Below are positions 22,983-35,429 of a DNA stretch of 41,564 nt, piece by piece. The notes beneath the pieces are model-generated. The model saw only the letters and a program-made list of their open reading frames with translations, was not told the origin of the DNA and searched no databases. The DNA comes from Acidimicrobiaceae bacterium (GTDB lineage: Bacteria > Actinomycetota > Acidimicrobiia > Acidimicrobiales > RAAP-2): positions 1 through 41,564 of the forward strand of contig JABEUR010000001.1 in assembly GCA_013044405.1 (NCBI GenBank), given 5' to 3'. Within the stretch, counting starts at the first letter, position 1; the number at the start of each line of letters is the position of its first letter. The position numbers and the translations under genes are program-made.

Positions 22983-24049
22983 CGTTCGCGAACCACCTGG
23001 AACCCGCGAGTGTCCAGTGCATCGGCGAACAGGTCCACCTGTTCGGCGTCGATGGCCAGCAAAAGCGTGCCGGCCACGCCCTCGATACCGTGGGCGATCT
23101 CGATGTCGTAGATGTTGACGAGCAACTCTGAGGCGGCCATGGTGACCGACGCGAGTTCGCCAGGACGGTCGCTGACCATCACACGCAAGTAGCCCATGTT
23201 CTCCGAACTCAGAGCTCGCCCGGGAAGTTGGCGACGGGCCCGAGCCGCACTCTGGAGCCCGTCGGTGATCGACTGACGGTCCTCGCTGCCCAGCGCTTGG
23301 CGCAATGACGCCAATCTCGACTCGAGCGCCTCGAGCGTTTGCGAGATCGCCAGACGATTCTCGAACAAGATGTCGGGCCAGATCATCGGGTCTCCGGCAG
23401 CGACACGGGTCATGTCTCGAAATCCCCCGGCCGCCAACTGGAGCAGGACGGCATCCTGTTCGGCGACGCGGCTGGCTTCGTTCATCAGCGAACCCGCCAG
23501 AAGATGCGGAACGTGACTCGCCACCGCCACCAGGCGATCGTGGTCCTCGGCGTTCACCGCTACGACGTTCGCCCCGATCTCGCGCAAGACCCCGTGGAGC
23601 GCACTGTAGGTCTCGGGCGAGGTCAACGTAGTGGGCGTGAGCACCCAGGTGCAGCCCTCGAACAGTTCGGCTCTCGCACCGGCCAGTCCACGAAGCTCAG
23701 AGCCCGCCATCGGATGGCCGGCGAGGAAGCGAGAATCATTCACTCCTTGGACAATGGATCCCTTGACGCCTGCAACATCGGTGACGATAGCTCCCGCTCC
23801 AAGAACCCCCAGGATCTCGTTCACCACGCCAACGACGGCGCCAGCCGGAGTCGCCACGACGACGAGGTCCGCTTCGCTCAACCCGACTCCACTGATGACG
23901 CCCGACTCGAGCGCCCCACGCCGGGCCGACTCAGATAGGTCGTCGCCCGTCACCGTCCAGCCCGTGCGTCCAAGGGCCAGGGCGACCGATGAACCGATCA
24001 GACCCAGTCCAACGACGTGAGCCAAGCGCCTACTCTGGAAGGTCGTCAC
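22979..24049 (-). CDS. tyrA: Prephenate dehydrogenase with ACT domain
   Basis: This 356-residue enzyme oxidatively decarboxylates prephenate to 4-hydroxyphenylpyruvate. It has an N-terminal Rossmann motif (VVGLGLIGSS), TDVAGVKG, the GHPMAGSE active-site segment, SHVPHLLAGSL and GFRDMTRVA. A C-terminal ACT domain (from about residue 285, LRVMVSDRPGELASV) suggests allosteric control, probably by tyrosine. The GTG at 24049 overlaps aroH by 20 nt; a TTG at 24025 just after the aroH stop is the alternative. Confidence 0.95.
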   Translation of the reverse strand: MTTFQSRRLAHVVGLGLIGSSVALALGRTGWTVTGDDLSESARRGALESGVISGVGLSEADLVVVATPAGAVVGVVNEILGVLGAGAIVTDVAGVKGSIVQGVNDSRFLAGHPMAGSELRGLAGARAELFEGCTWVLTPTTLTSPETYSALHGVLREIGANVVAVNAEDHDRLVAVASHVPHLLAGSLMNEASRVAEQDAVLLQLAAGGFRDMTRVAAGDPMIWPDILFENRLAISQTLEALESRLASLRQALGSEDRQSITDGLQSAARARRQLPGRALSSENMGYLRVMVSDRPGELASVTMAASELLVNIYDIEIAHGIEGVAGTLLLAIDAEQVDLFADALDTRGFQVVRER

Positions 24050-24401
24050 GCAGGGCCTGCGCCTTTCGCAGATAGACGTGGCGCAGTTCTTCTCGGCCCT
24101 TAGACGTATAGACGTACATCATGACGCGAATGCAGCGCGCCATCGCTCCGGGGACGGCAATCTCGCTAGCGCACATGAGCGGGACATCGCCGAACCCGAT
24201 ACCGCGTGCACCGGTTGCTGGAAAGGCCGAGGCCAGGTCCGGCGAGGTCGTGAACAGGACACTGACCACGTCGTCGTGATCCAAATCATTACGCTCCATC
24301 ATACGAAGCAGCAGCTCTTGGGTTGCGTCGAAGATCTCGTCGGGAGTGTCGCTCTCGCAGGTCGTCGCACCGCGCAGGGCCCGTAGGAGTACAGAAGTCA
24401 T
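24030..24401 (-). CDS. aroH: Chorismate mutase, AroH type
   Basis: This 123-residue monofunctional enzyme rearranges chorismate to prephenate. It matches the trimeric Bacillus AroH fold: LRGATT at the start, SVLFTTSPDL, VPLMCASEI, CIRVMM and the C-terminal RHVYLRKA. The frame is open to 24569, but the ATG at 24401 is the family start and overlaps the rluB stop as ATGA (24398-24401). It feeds prephenate to the next gene, tyrA. Confidence 0.94.
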   Translation of the reverse strand: MTSVLLRALRGATTCESDTPDEIFDATQELLLRMMERNDLDHDDVVSVLFTTSPDLASAFPATGARGIGFGDVPLMCASEIAVPGAMARCIRVMMYVYTSKGREELRHVYLRKAQALRDDLPE

Positions 24402-25138
24402 GAAGGCATCGTAGAGGTCAATTCGTCCGACATCCCCACTGCTTGCATGAGGCGACGTACCTCGCCCAAGGACAACTGGCGCGAAGAGCCTGGAGTGAGG
24501 GTGGCGTCTTGGATCGGACCGATGCGCGTGCGCACCAGCCTCGTGACGTCGTGACCCACAGCAGAACACATCCGGCGAACCTGACGATTACGGCCCTCGT
24601 GGATAACGATGCGTAAGAGCCCCTCACTGACGCGGCTCACCTGAGCCGGACTGGTCATCCCATCTTCGAGCTCGACGCCCTCGCGCAGTCGCCGAATGGC
24701 CGAAGGGGAGGGGTCACCTTCGACTCGTGCGAGATACTCCTTGGCGATGCCCGAGCTGGGGTGGGTCAACAAGTGGGCCAAACGACCGTCGTTGGTCAAA
24801 ATGAGCAGTCCCTCGGTGTTCATGTCCAGACGCCCCACGGGAAAGATGCGCACCGCGGCCTCGACCAGATCGAGGACCGTCGTGCGTCCCTGGGGGTCCG
24901 AGGCGGTCGTGACCACCCCGTCAGGCTTGTTCAGCAAGAAGTAGACGGCGTTCTGCGCCGTGGGTGCCATGGCGCCATCAACGCAGATCACCTGTTCATC
25001 CGGTCTCACCCGATTGCCCAGCTCCGCGACCCGTCCATCGATGGTGACCCGACCCTCGCTGATCAACACTTCGCAAGCGCGTCGGGAGCCAAAGCCCGCT
25101 CGGGCCAACGTCTTTTGGAGCCGCTCACCCTCTTCCAA
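24398..25138 (-). CDS. rluB: 23S rRNA pseudouridine synthase, RluB/RsuA family
   Basis: This 246-residue protein has an N-terminal S4 RNA-binding domain (RLQKTLARAGFGSRRACEVLI) and the RsuA/RluB catalytic motif GRLDMNTEGLLILTNDG with its Asp. The HEGRNRQVRRM motif follows. By family and by its place after scpB it should modify 23S rRNA. The TTG start comes directly after the scpB stop and is preceded by GAGGAG with 6-nt spacing. Confidence 0.93.
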   Translation of the reverse strand: MEEGERLQKTLARAGFGSRRACEVLISEGRVTIDGRVAELGNRVRPDEQVICVDGAMAPTAQNAVYFLLNKPDGVVTTASDPQGRTTVLDLVEAAVRIFPVGRLDMNTEGLLILTNDGRLAHLLTHPSSGIAKEYLARVEGDPSPSAIRRLREGVELEDGMTSPAQVSRVSEGLLRIVIHEGRNRQVRRMCSAVGHDVTRLVRTRIGPIQDATLTPGSSRQLSLGEVRRLMQAVGMSDELTSTMPS

Positions 25139-25729
25139 CTACGACTCCTCAGCGAGCGCGGTGTTGGCCATGGTCATCTCGTCGGCGAGCTCATTGGCGG
25201 TGGCCAACGGCGGCATGAACTCCTCGATTGGCGGCAAGTCGCCCAACGTGGCGAGCCCCATCCGGTCGAGGAACAGTTCGGTAGTCCCGTACAGGATCGG
25301 TTGCCCTGGTCCCCCGGCCCGGCCCTTCTCCTCGATGTAACCGCGCTGCTCGAGCAGCCGCGAGACGCCATCGACATTCACCCCACGTAGTGCGGTGATC
25401 TGAGCGCGTGAGATCGGCTGGCGATAGGCGATGATCGCGAGTGTCTCGAGAGCGGCCGAACTGAGTCGGTGCGAGACGTCGCGATTCGCGAACTTGGTGA
25501 CCCACTCTGCGACCTCCCCAGACGACTGCATGACCCAGCCACTGGCCAGTTCGACCAGAACGAACCCTCGACGATCCCTGACGTACTCCTGACGCAGTTC
25601 GTTCAGCGTCGAAGCGATCCGTTCGACGTCCGCGTCGACCAGGTCGGCGAGCTCTTCGGGAGAGATCGGCTCAATCGCGACGCAGAGCATGGCCTCGAGT
25701 TTCTGGTGCAGTGAGAGTTCATCCCTCAT
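25139..25729 (-). CDS. scpB: Segregation and condensation protein B
   Basis: This 196-residue protein has two winged-helix domains. It shows the typical LEAMLCVAIEPISPEELADLVD start, the SSAALETLAIIAYRQPISRAQI core, and LRGVNVDGVSRLLEQRGYI. ScpB dimers regulate SMC condensin with ScpA. I chose the ATG at 25729, which follows GGAAGG and overlaps the scpA end by 11 nt; an ATG at 25762 lacks a ribosome-binding site. Confidence 0.94.
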   Translation of the reverse strand: MRDELSLHQKLEAMLCVAIEPISPEELADLVDADVERIASTLNELRQEYVRDRRGFVLVELASGWVMQSSGEVAEWVTKFANRDVSHRLSSAALETLAIIAYRQPISRAQITALRGVNVDGVSRLLEQRGYIEEKGRAGGPGQPILYGTTELFLDRMGLATLGDLPPIEEFMPPLATANELADEMTMANTALAEES

Positions 25730-26495
25730 AGGTATCGATCCTTCCGAGTTCAAGACCCGCATTGGAGTTCAGCCACTCGATCTGCACCTCACCAAAGGTT
25801 GCGCCCTGACCAAGTTCCACGTGACCGAGTTTGCACAGCTCGAGCAAAGCGAGGAAGTGCACGATGACCTCGATTCGACTACCCAATCCCTCGGTGAGGG
25901 TGCGAAACGACAGTCGACCCATCGTCGGTAGTCGCTGAGACAACGAGACGACGGTCTCGGCGACGCTCACCGCGTCAACGGTCAGGTGGTTCAGGCGCAC
26001 GACCGGTACGGGCTTCTCCTCGATCCCGCGAAGGTACGCTCCCGCCAGCTGAGCCGTGCTCACGCCGGCGAGTAAATCCGGGGGCTGAACGGCGAATCCG
26101 TCATCGATCCCGCGAAGACGTGGAAAGGAGCGACTGGCGCGCTCGAACAACGAGACGAAGGCGTCGGCCAGTGCGGAGTAGGTCCGCAGTTCGAGCAGGC
26201 GCGCCAAGAGAACATCGCGTTCCTCCCAGCCCACGAACTCCTCATCGGGCTCGAGACTGTCCTTGCCCGGCAACAGGCGTTGGCTCTTCATCTCGAGCAG
26301 GATCGCAGCGATCAGCAAGAACTCCGATAGGTCATCGATCGGCGTGATGGTGGACGCGTCGCGAACCACACTCACAAAGGAGTCGACGATCGTCGCGAGC
26401 GGAACGTCGAGGATATCGACTTCGTGGCTGCCAATCAGCTGCAACAGGAGTTCCATTGGGCCGCTGAAGGACGGCGTCGTCACGACGAAGGTCAC
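25719..26495 (-). CDS. scpA: Segregation and condensation protein A (kleisin)
   Basis: This 258-residue kleisin bridges SMC heads. It has the N-terminal FSGPMELLLQLIGSHEVDILDVPLATI, the LSEFLLIAAILLEMKSQRLLP helix, and a C-terminal winged helix with FLALLELCKLGHVELGQ. I use the GTG at 26495, exactly 6 nt after a TAGTGT -10 box; a TTG two codons earlier is in frame. In Mycobacterium a parA homologue precedes scpA; here trpS diverges instead. Confidence 0.93.
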   Translation of the reverse strand: MTFVVTTPSFSGPMELLLQLIGSHEVDILDVPLATIVDSFVSVVRDASTITPIDDLSEFLLIAAILLEMKSQRLLPGKDSLEPDEEFVGWEERDVLLARLLELRTYSALADAFVSLFERASRSFPRLRGIDDGFAVQPPDLLAGVSTAQLAGAYLRGIEEKPVPVVRLNHLTVDAVSVAETVVSLSQRLPTMGRLSFRTLTEGLGSRIEVIVHFLALLELCKLGHVELGQGATFGEVQIEWLNSNAGLELGRIDTYEG

Positions 26496-26501
26496 GCGCA
26501 A

Positions 26502-26507
26502 ACACTA
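26502..26507 (-). promoter_or_regulatory. -10 box of a leaderless scpA promoter
   Basis: TAGTGT on the minus strand, a six-base gap, then the scpA GTG at 26495. It would drive the whole scpA-to-plsC run. Confidence 0.55.
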
Positions 26508-26511
26508 GTCC

Positions 26512-26541
26512 TTGAGCGGCGCCACGGATTCAACCTACCAT
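26512..26541 (+). promoter_or_regulatory. Leaderless trpS promoter
   Basis: TTGAGC (26512-26517), an 18-bp spacer and TACCAT (26536-26541) precede the GTG at 26548 by exactly six bases. This is the best -35/-10 pair among the leaderless promoters in the window. Confidence 0.65.
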
Positions 26542-26547
26542 TGGGAG

Positions 26548-27516
26548 GTGAGAGTACTTTCCGGCATCCAACCTTCGGGTGCCATGCACCTGGGCAACTA
26601 TCTCGGCGCGGTTCGTCAGTGGGTAGGTGCGCAGGGCGATGAGGCCTACTACTGCGTGGTCGACCTTCACGCCCTGACCTTGCAGATCGACCCCGCCCAA
26701 CTTCGCGCGCAGACCCTCGACGCCGTCGCCACCCTGCTCGCCTCAGGGCTCGACCCGCAGGTCTGCACGGTCTTCATCCAGAGCCACGTCCCCTATCACG
26801 CTCAACTGAACTGGCTGCTCGAGTGCGTCACCACCTACGGCGAGTTGAGTCGCATGACCCAGTTCAAGGAGAAGGCGTCTCGCCAAGACGGGTACCGGGT
26901 CGGTCTCCTCACCTATCCCGTACTGATGGCGGGCGACATCCTGCTCTACGGAGCCGAGGAGGTTCCCGTCGGCGACGACCAGCGCCAGCACCTGGAGTTG
27001 ACCAGGGTGATCGCCGAGCGATTCAACCATCGCTACGGTGTGACCTTTACGGTGCCCGTGGCCACCCAACCCAAGGTCGCGGCTCGAGTGATGGATCTCC
27101 AAGAACCCTCGCGAAAGATGTCCAAGTCGATCTCGAGTCCGCTGGGGACGATCTTCATGTTCGACTCCCCCAAGGACATCGAGAAGAAGATCATGAAAGC
27201 CGTGACCGACACCGACGGCGAGGTCCGCTTTGACTGGGAGTCCAAGCCAGGCATCTCGAACCTGCTCGAGATCTACGCGAGCTTCACCAACGAGACACCC
27301 GAGCAGATTGCGCACCGATACCACCGTTACGGTGACCTCAAAAGGGACTTAGCGCAACTACTGGTCGAATCGCTCGCTCCCCACAAGGTGCGTTACGAGG
27401 CGTTGGTGAAAGATCCTCCGTACCTCCAGAGCGTCGTCGCTGACGGATCGCTCAAAGCGGCCTCGGTGGCGGGTCCGGTCTACTCCAGGGCGGCTTCGGC
27501 TATGGGACTGATCTAG
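26548..27516 (+). CDS. trpS: Tryptophanyl-tRNA synthetase
   Basis: This 322-residue class I enzyme charges tRNA-Trp. It has the HIGH-type motif in SGAMHLGNYLGA (His14), the DLHALT segment, GDDQRQHLELTR, and KMSKS at residues 190-194. The frame extends to 26512, but the GTG at 26548 fits the family N-terminus (VLSGIQPSG) and the -10 spacing. Its stop overlaps the stop of the M50 protease gene on the other strand in a CTAG (27513-27516). Confidence 0.97.
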   Translation: MRVLSGIQPSGAMHLGNYLGAVRQWVGAQGDEAYYCVVDLHALTLQIDPAQLRAQTLDAVATLLASGLDPQVCTVFIQSHVPYHAQLNWLLECVTTYGELSRMTQFKEKASRQDGYRVGLLTYPVLMAGDILLYGAEEVPVGDDQRQHLELTRVIAERFNHRYGVTFTVPVATQPKVAARVMDLQEPSRKMSKSISSPLGTIFMFDSPKDIEKKIMKAVTDTDGEVRFDWESKPGISNLLEIYASFTNETPEQIAHRYHRYGDLKRDLAQLLVESLAPHKVRYEALVKDPPYLQSVVADGSLKAASVAGPVYSRAASAMGLI

Positions 27517-28130
27517 AACAGTCGATTGATCCACCACTGTTCCAGGCTCGCCAGCGCGTTGCCGCCGAAGTGGAAGAAGAGCGAGTCGAGAATCACCAGT
27601 CCCATCACGATGGGCAGTGCGCGGGCGCGCAGTTGGTAGTAGCGAGGAATGTGCCGGTTCGGTATGAAGCGCTCGATGACCGCCGAGCCGTCGAGCGGTG
27701 GGATGGGCAACATGTTGAACACCGCCAGAATCAAGTTCACCAATCCGAGCGAGACGCCGATGTTCAACACGACGACGTTATGGGCAACGTGAAGGGCGTA
27801 CTCCGAGATCGCGAAACCAACGGCCGAGAGGACCACGTTGACCAGCGGTCCAGCGAGCGCGACGTAGAGCGCCTGCGAGCGCGGATTACGCAGTCGACTC
27901 ACGTTCACGGGAACGGGTTTGGCATAGCCGAAGGCCGGCAGACCGCTGATCAACATCAGCGCCGGTAGCAGCACCGTGCCAAAGGGGTCAACGTGACGAA
28001 GTGGATTGAGAGTGAGTCGATGGGCTTCTTTGGCCGTCGGATCGCCGAAGTGATAGGCCACGTAGCCGTGGCTGACCTCGTGGAGCACGATTGATGGAAC
28101 GATGGCGATGAATAAGTAAACGTATGACAT
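27513..28130 (-). CDS. Site-2 protease family membrane metalloprotease (M50)
   Basis: This 205-residue protein has the zinc site HEVSH (His17, Glu18, His21) within a transmembrane segment and the later PIPPLDGS motif that supplies the third ligand. It has about five to six hydrophobic segments and no PDZ domain, which fits the small YwhC-like group rather than RseP. The substrate is unknown. It follows xerD after 12 bp on the same strand; homologues commonly sit near scpA in Gram-positive genomes. Confidence 0.92.
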   Translation of the reverse strand: MSYVYLFIAIVPSIVLHEVSHGYVAYHFGDPTAKEAHRLTLNPLRHVDPFGTVLLPALMLISGLPAFGYAKPVPVNVSRLRNPRSQALYVALAGPLVNVVLSAVGFAISEYALHVAHNVVVLNIGVSLGLVNLILAVFNMLPIPPLDGSAVIERFIPNRHIPRYYQLRARALPIVMGLVILDSLFFHFGGNALASLEQWWINRLF

Positions 28131-28142
28131 GACAGAATCAAC

Positions 28143-29034
28143 CTAATCGTGGGCCCGGGGATGAGCGTTCTCGTACTCGCGTTTGAGTGAGGTTATAGCC
28201 ACGGCGGTGTAGATCTGCGTCGTGGCAATGGAGGCGTGGCCGAGCAGCTCCTGGACGATTCGGATGTCGGCCCCATGGGCGAGCATGTGCGTGGCGCAAC
28301 TGTGACGAAACACGTGCGCGCTGATCCTCGATCGATCGATCCGAGCATCGAGGGCGCGTTTGTCGATGATGAGGTCGATTCCCTGACGTGAAATGGAGCC
28401 ACCCCGGGCGTTGAGAAAGACCCGATTGTTGCGCCGAGCGCCCAAGAGTTGGCTGCGTCCGCGCGTGGAAAGATACGACTTGAGCGCACGCGCGAGCGAC
28501 GATCCCATGGGAACCAGTCGCTGCTTGGAGCCTTTGCCCATCAGGCGCACCAGTTCCTCGTCGAAATCGAGGTCCTCGAGGTTGAGTGTCACCACCTCAG
28601 AGACCCTTGCGCCAGTCCCGTAGAGGAGTTCCAGCAGCGCGAGGTCGCGTAGCCCCAAGGGTGATTCGACCGAGATCGAGTCGAGGAGTCGTGCCACCTC
28701 GTCCTCACCCAAGGGCTTGGGCAGGGATCTGCTTCGCGTACTGGCGTGCAGCCGTTCACCCGGGTCGGCCTCGATCACCCCTTCGCCCGCCAAGAACCGC
28801 AACCATCCGCGCATCGACGCGACACTTCGAGCGACCGAACTCTCCGAGAGACCTCTCGAACGCAGTTCGTTCGTGAATGCCTCGAGGTCTGACTCGACCA
28901 AGGAGTTCAAATCAATGCCGCGAGGGCCCAGCCAGTCGAGGAGTCGCGTGACGTCTCGCTGGTAGGCCTCGATGGTCGCGCGGCTCCTCCCCTTCTCGAT
29001 GGTCAACCACTGCAGGTAGCTCGCTAAGCGCGGA

Positions 29035-29060
<26 letters not shown>
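28143..29060 (-). CDS. xerD: Site-specific tyrosine recombinase XerD
   Basis: This 305-residue recombinase resolves chromosome dimers at dif. The N-terminal SAM-like domain is visible, and the catalytic set appears in order: Arg (TGARVSE), Lys (GKGSKQR), His and Arg (HVFRHSCATHML), His (LGHASIATTQ) and the Tyr nucleophile (IYT). The TTG at 29060 overlaps the Nudix gene by 26 nt; a TTG at 29048 is also possible. Its position in the pyrG-Nudix-xerD run matches actinobacterial XerD and argues against a phage integrase. Confidence 0.93.
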
Positions 29061-32875
<3,815 letters not shown>

Positions 32876-32883
<8 letters not shown>

Positions 32884-33685
32884 GTCCTTCTCGAAGGCTC
32901 TCACGGAGCCGAAAGGCGAGGTCGAAGCTTCGAGTCGCCACGACGCACACGGGCGACGGACTCTTGCGAACCTCAACGCTCTGACCGGGCTCGAGCTCAC
33001 CAATGGCCTGTCCATCGGCAACAATGATCGCGGGCTTGTTATCGGCGAGCAGCCTGACCACTTTGTGATCAGGTACCACGATGGACCGATTGATCGTAAA
33101 GTGTGGCGCGATGGGAGTCAGCACCATGACCGGTAGACTGGCGTCGACCACTGGTCCACCGGCCGAGAAGTTATATCCGGTGCTACCGGTGGGCGTGGCC
33201 ACCATGACTCCGTCGGCTGAGTACGTCAGGAACTCCTCATGATCCACGAAGGTCTTGAGACGGACCATATGGCCGGCATGAGCACGTTCGATGACCACCT
33301 CGTTCAAGGCGAATTCGACGAGCGACGTCCCCGACACCGAGATCTCGAGCGCCAGGCGTTCCTCGACGGCGTGTCCGGCGAGCGCCTGCTTGATGTCATG
33401 GACAATCTCGTTGGGTGGCACGTTCAACAAGAACCCCAGACGCCCGAGGTTGACCGCCAAGACGCGCGCTCCCACGGGGTGGGCCAGACGCGCCGACTTG
33501 AGGAACGTGCCGTCTCCGCCCAAGCTGACCACCAGCGTTCGAGACTCGACGCGTGCCTGACCAGGGAGATCGAGTAAGTGGACCGCCGACGTGATCCCAT
33601 CGCTCTCGAGACGTTCACTCACTTCGCCAGCCATCTTGACCGCATCGGTCCTGTTGCTGAACGCAGTAAAAATCAATTGGGACAC
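32876..33685 (-). CDS. nadK: NAD kinase
   Basis: This 269-residue kinase makes NADP from NAD. It has the GGDGT motif near residue 55, the NEVVIERA segment and the glycine-rich TPTGSTGYNFSAGGP. The GTG at 33685 is preceded by GAGGTGA. A TACCAT box lies at 33705-33710 about 20 nt upstream and could be the -10. In Mycobacterium tlyA precedes this gene; it is absent here. Confidence 0.96.
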
Positions 33686-33912
33686 GCTTCACCTCACTAG
33701 GCCAATGGTAGTTACCAGAACCCCGCACCCCGACGATTGCTCCGTACTCGCCACCGATCGAGCGCTCGCACCGTATTCGACTGGTGTCGCTTACTCATAG
33801 CGGTCGACCAGAGACCGTCGAACACCGTGCGGTCGCGATGCGCAAGAATGTGGCAGACTTCTTGACCACACGACGGTGTGCAGGGACCTCGACGAAAATA
33901 GGGGGGGTGATA

Positions 33913-35217
33913 GTGCAGGCAGTGAACGACGAACTACTCTCCTGGCGAAGCATCTTCGAAGCTCTCCCAGACGGCAGTGTCGTTCTCGACGGACATGGAG
34001 ACATGCGCCACGTCAATGACCTGCTGTGCGCACTGACCGGTTACACGCGAGATGAGCTAGTGGGTCACAACGTCGAGATGCTCGTTCCCGAACGCCATCG
34101 CAATCTTGAGTTCCTCGTTCGCAGCGAAGTCGCTCGCGACCCGAGTGCTCGCCTCGTCTGGAGTGATCGAGACCTCTCCGTATTGCGTCGTGACGGCAGC
34201 GAGTTGCCCGTCGACTTCGCACTGACGCCGCTCAATTTCGACGGCCATCACTGGGCTATCGGCTCAATTCGCGACAACAGTTCGAAACGCCTAAGCGAAC
34301 AGGCACGCCGTGAGGCCGAAATGCAGTTCCGGTTAGCGTTCGAAGACAACATGGCACCGATGGTCATCACGGACCTCGACGACTGCATCGTACGAACGAA
34401 TGACGCCTTCTGCCACATGGTCGGCCGTTCGCGCCAAGAGTTGATCGGCTTCGACTCCAAACTTTTCACCTATCCAGACGACGTCGGCATCACCGAAGCA
34501 AGTCACGACCGGATGCTTCGCAACAACGTCAGCCACATCCGCTACGTCAAGCGCTACCTTCATCGCGATGGTCGGGTCATCTTTGCCGAGGTATCAAAGT
34601 CGCCGGTCGTCGACGAAGACGGAGGCGTTCGCTACTTCATCATCTCCGAGCGCGATATCACCGAGGAAAAGGCCCTCACTGCCAAACTCTCCTTTCAAGC
34701 TCTCCACGACCCGTTGACCGGTCTGGCCAACCGCGCGCTGTTCGAGGACCGTTTGACCCAGACCCTCTCTCGCATGAAGCGCAGCGGCGGCTCCTTCGCT
34801 CTGCTACTGATTGACCTCGACGACTTCAAGAAGGTCAACGATGACCTTGGCCACCTCGTCGGTGATGCACTCTTAGTCGAGGTGGCCAGTCGATTCAGCG
34901 CAGTCACGCGCGAGGCGGACACCCTGTGCCGCTTCGGGGGTGACGAATTCCTCTACCTCGCCGAAGGACTCTGCGATGATGACGATCCCGTTCGCATCGC
35001 ACAGCGTTTGCTCAACACGCTCCAAGAACCCTTCAAGATCACCGACTTCGAGATCGTCCAGCACGCGACGATGGGGGTCGCCGTAGGGAACGTCCATGAC
35101 GTCAACCGCATTGACGTGATCCGAAATGCCGACATCGCACTGCTGAATGCCAAGCGAAGTGGCAAAGGCGGATACGCGCTCTACGTTGCGGACTTCGCCT
35201 CAGACGGAGATTCGTAG
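33913..35217 (+). CDS. PAS-PAS-GGDEF diguanylate cyclase
   Basis: This 434-residue protein has PAS domains at about residues 10-125 and 135-255 and a GGDEF domain at about 265-425. The active-site motif is RFGGDEF (about 341-345), so c-di-GMP synthesis is expected. No EAL domain, membrane segment or signal peptide is present, so it is a cytoplasmic sensor. The start is uncertain. I choose the GTG at 33913 because a run of seven G (33901-33907) sits as a ribosome-binding site 5 nt upstream. In-frame starts at 33784, 33838 and 33907 are alternatives. Confidence 0.88.
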   Translation: MQAVNDELLSWRSIFEALPDGSVVLDGHGDMRHVNDLLCALTGYTRDELVGHNVEMLVPERHRNLEFLVRSEVARDPSARLVWSDRDLSVLRRDGSELPVDFALTPLNFDGHHWAIGSIRDNSSKRLSEQARREAEMQFRLAFEDNMAPMVITDLDDCIVRTNDAFCHMVGRSRQELIGFDSKLFTYPDDVGITEASHDRMLRNNVSHIRYVKRYLHRDGRVIFAEVSKSPVVDEDGGVRYFIISERDITEEKALTAKLSFQALHDPLTGLANRALFEDRLTQTLSRMKRSGGSFALLLIDLDDFKKVNDDLGHLVGDALLVEVASRFSAVTREADTLCRFGGDEFLYLAEGLCDDDDPVRIAQRLLNTLQEPFKITDFEIVQHATMGVAVGNVHDVNRIDVIRNADIALLNAKRSGKGGYALYVADFASDGDS

Positions 35218-35429
35218 AGCTCTCGATCACTTGACGTGGCCAGTAACTCAGCTCGGCGATGCAACGAGAGCGAATAAATCCTGACTAAGGAAGTCGCAAG
35301 TTTGCTCCAAACGTCGGAGGGGCAGGCTTATCTTGTCTCCATGTCGAAGTCCAGTCAAAATCCAATCCTACGATGGTCAACGCAACCATCCAGGGTGAGG
35401 GTTGCGGAAACAATGTTGCGAGCGCTTCG

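Noticed and set aside
24402-24569. N-terminal extension of the chorismate mutase
   Set aside because: It is the shadow of rluB; AroH proteins start at the ATG at 24401.
33784-33912. Longer N-terminus of the GGDEF protein
   Set aside because: The added residues do not resemble a domain, and no ribosome-binding site or -10 box fits the starts at 33784 or 33838.
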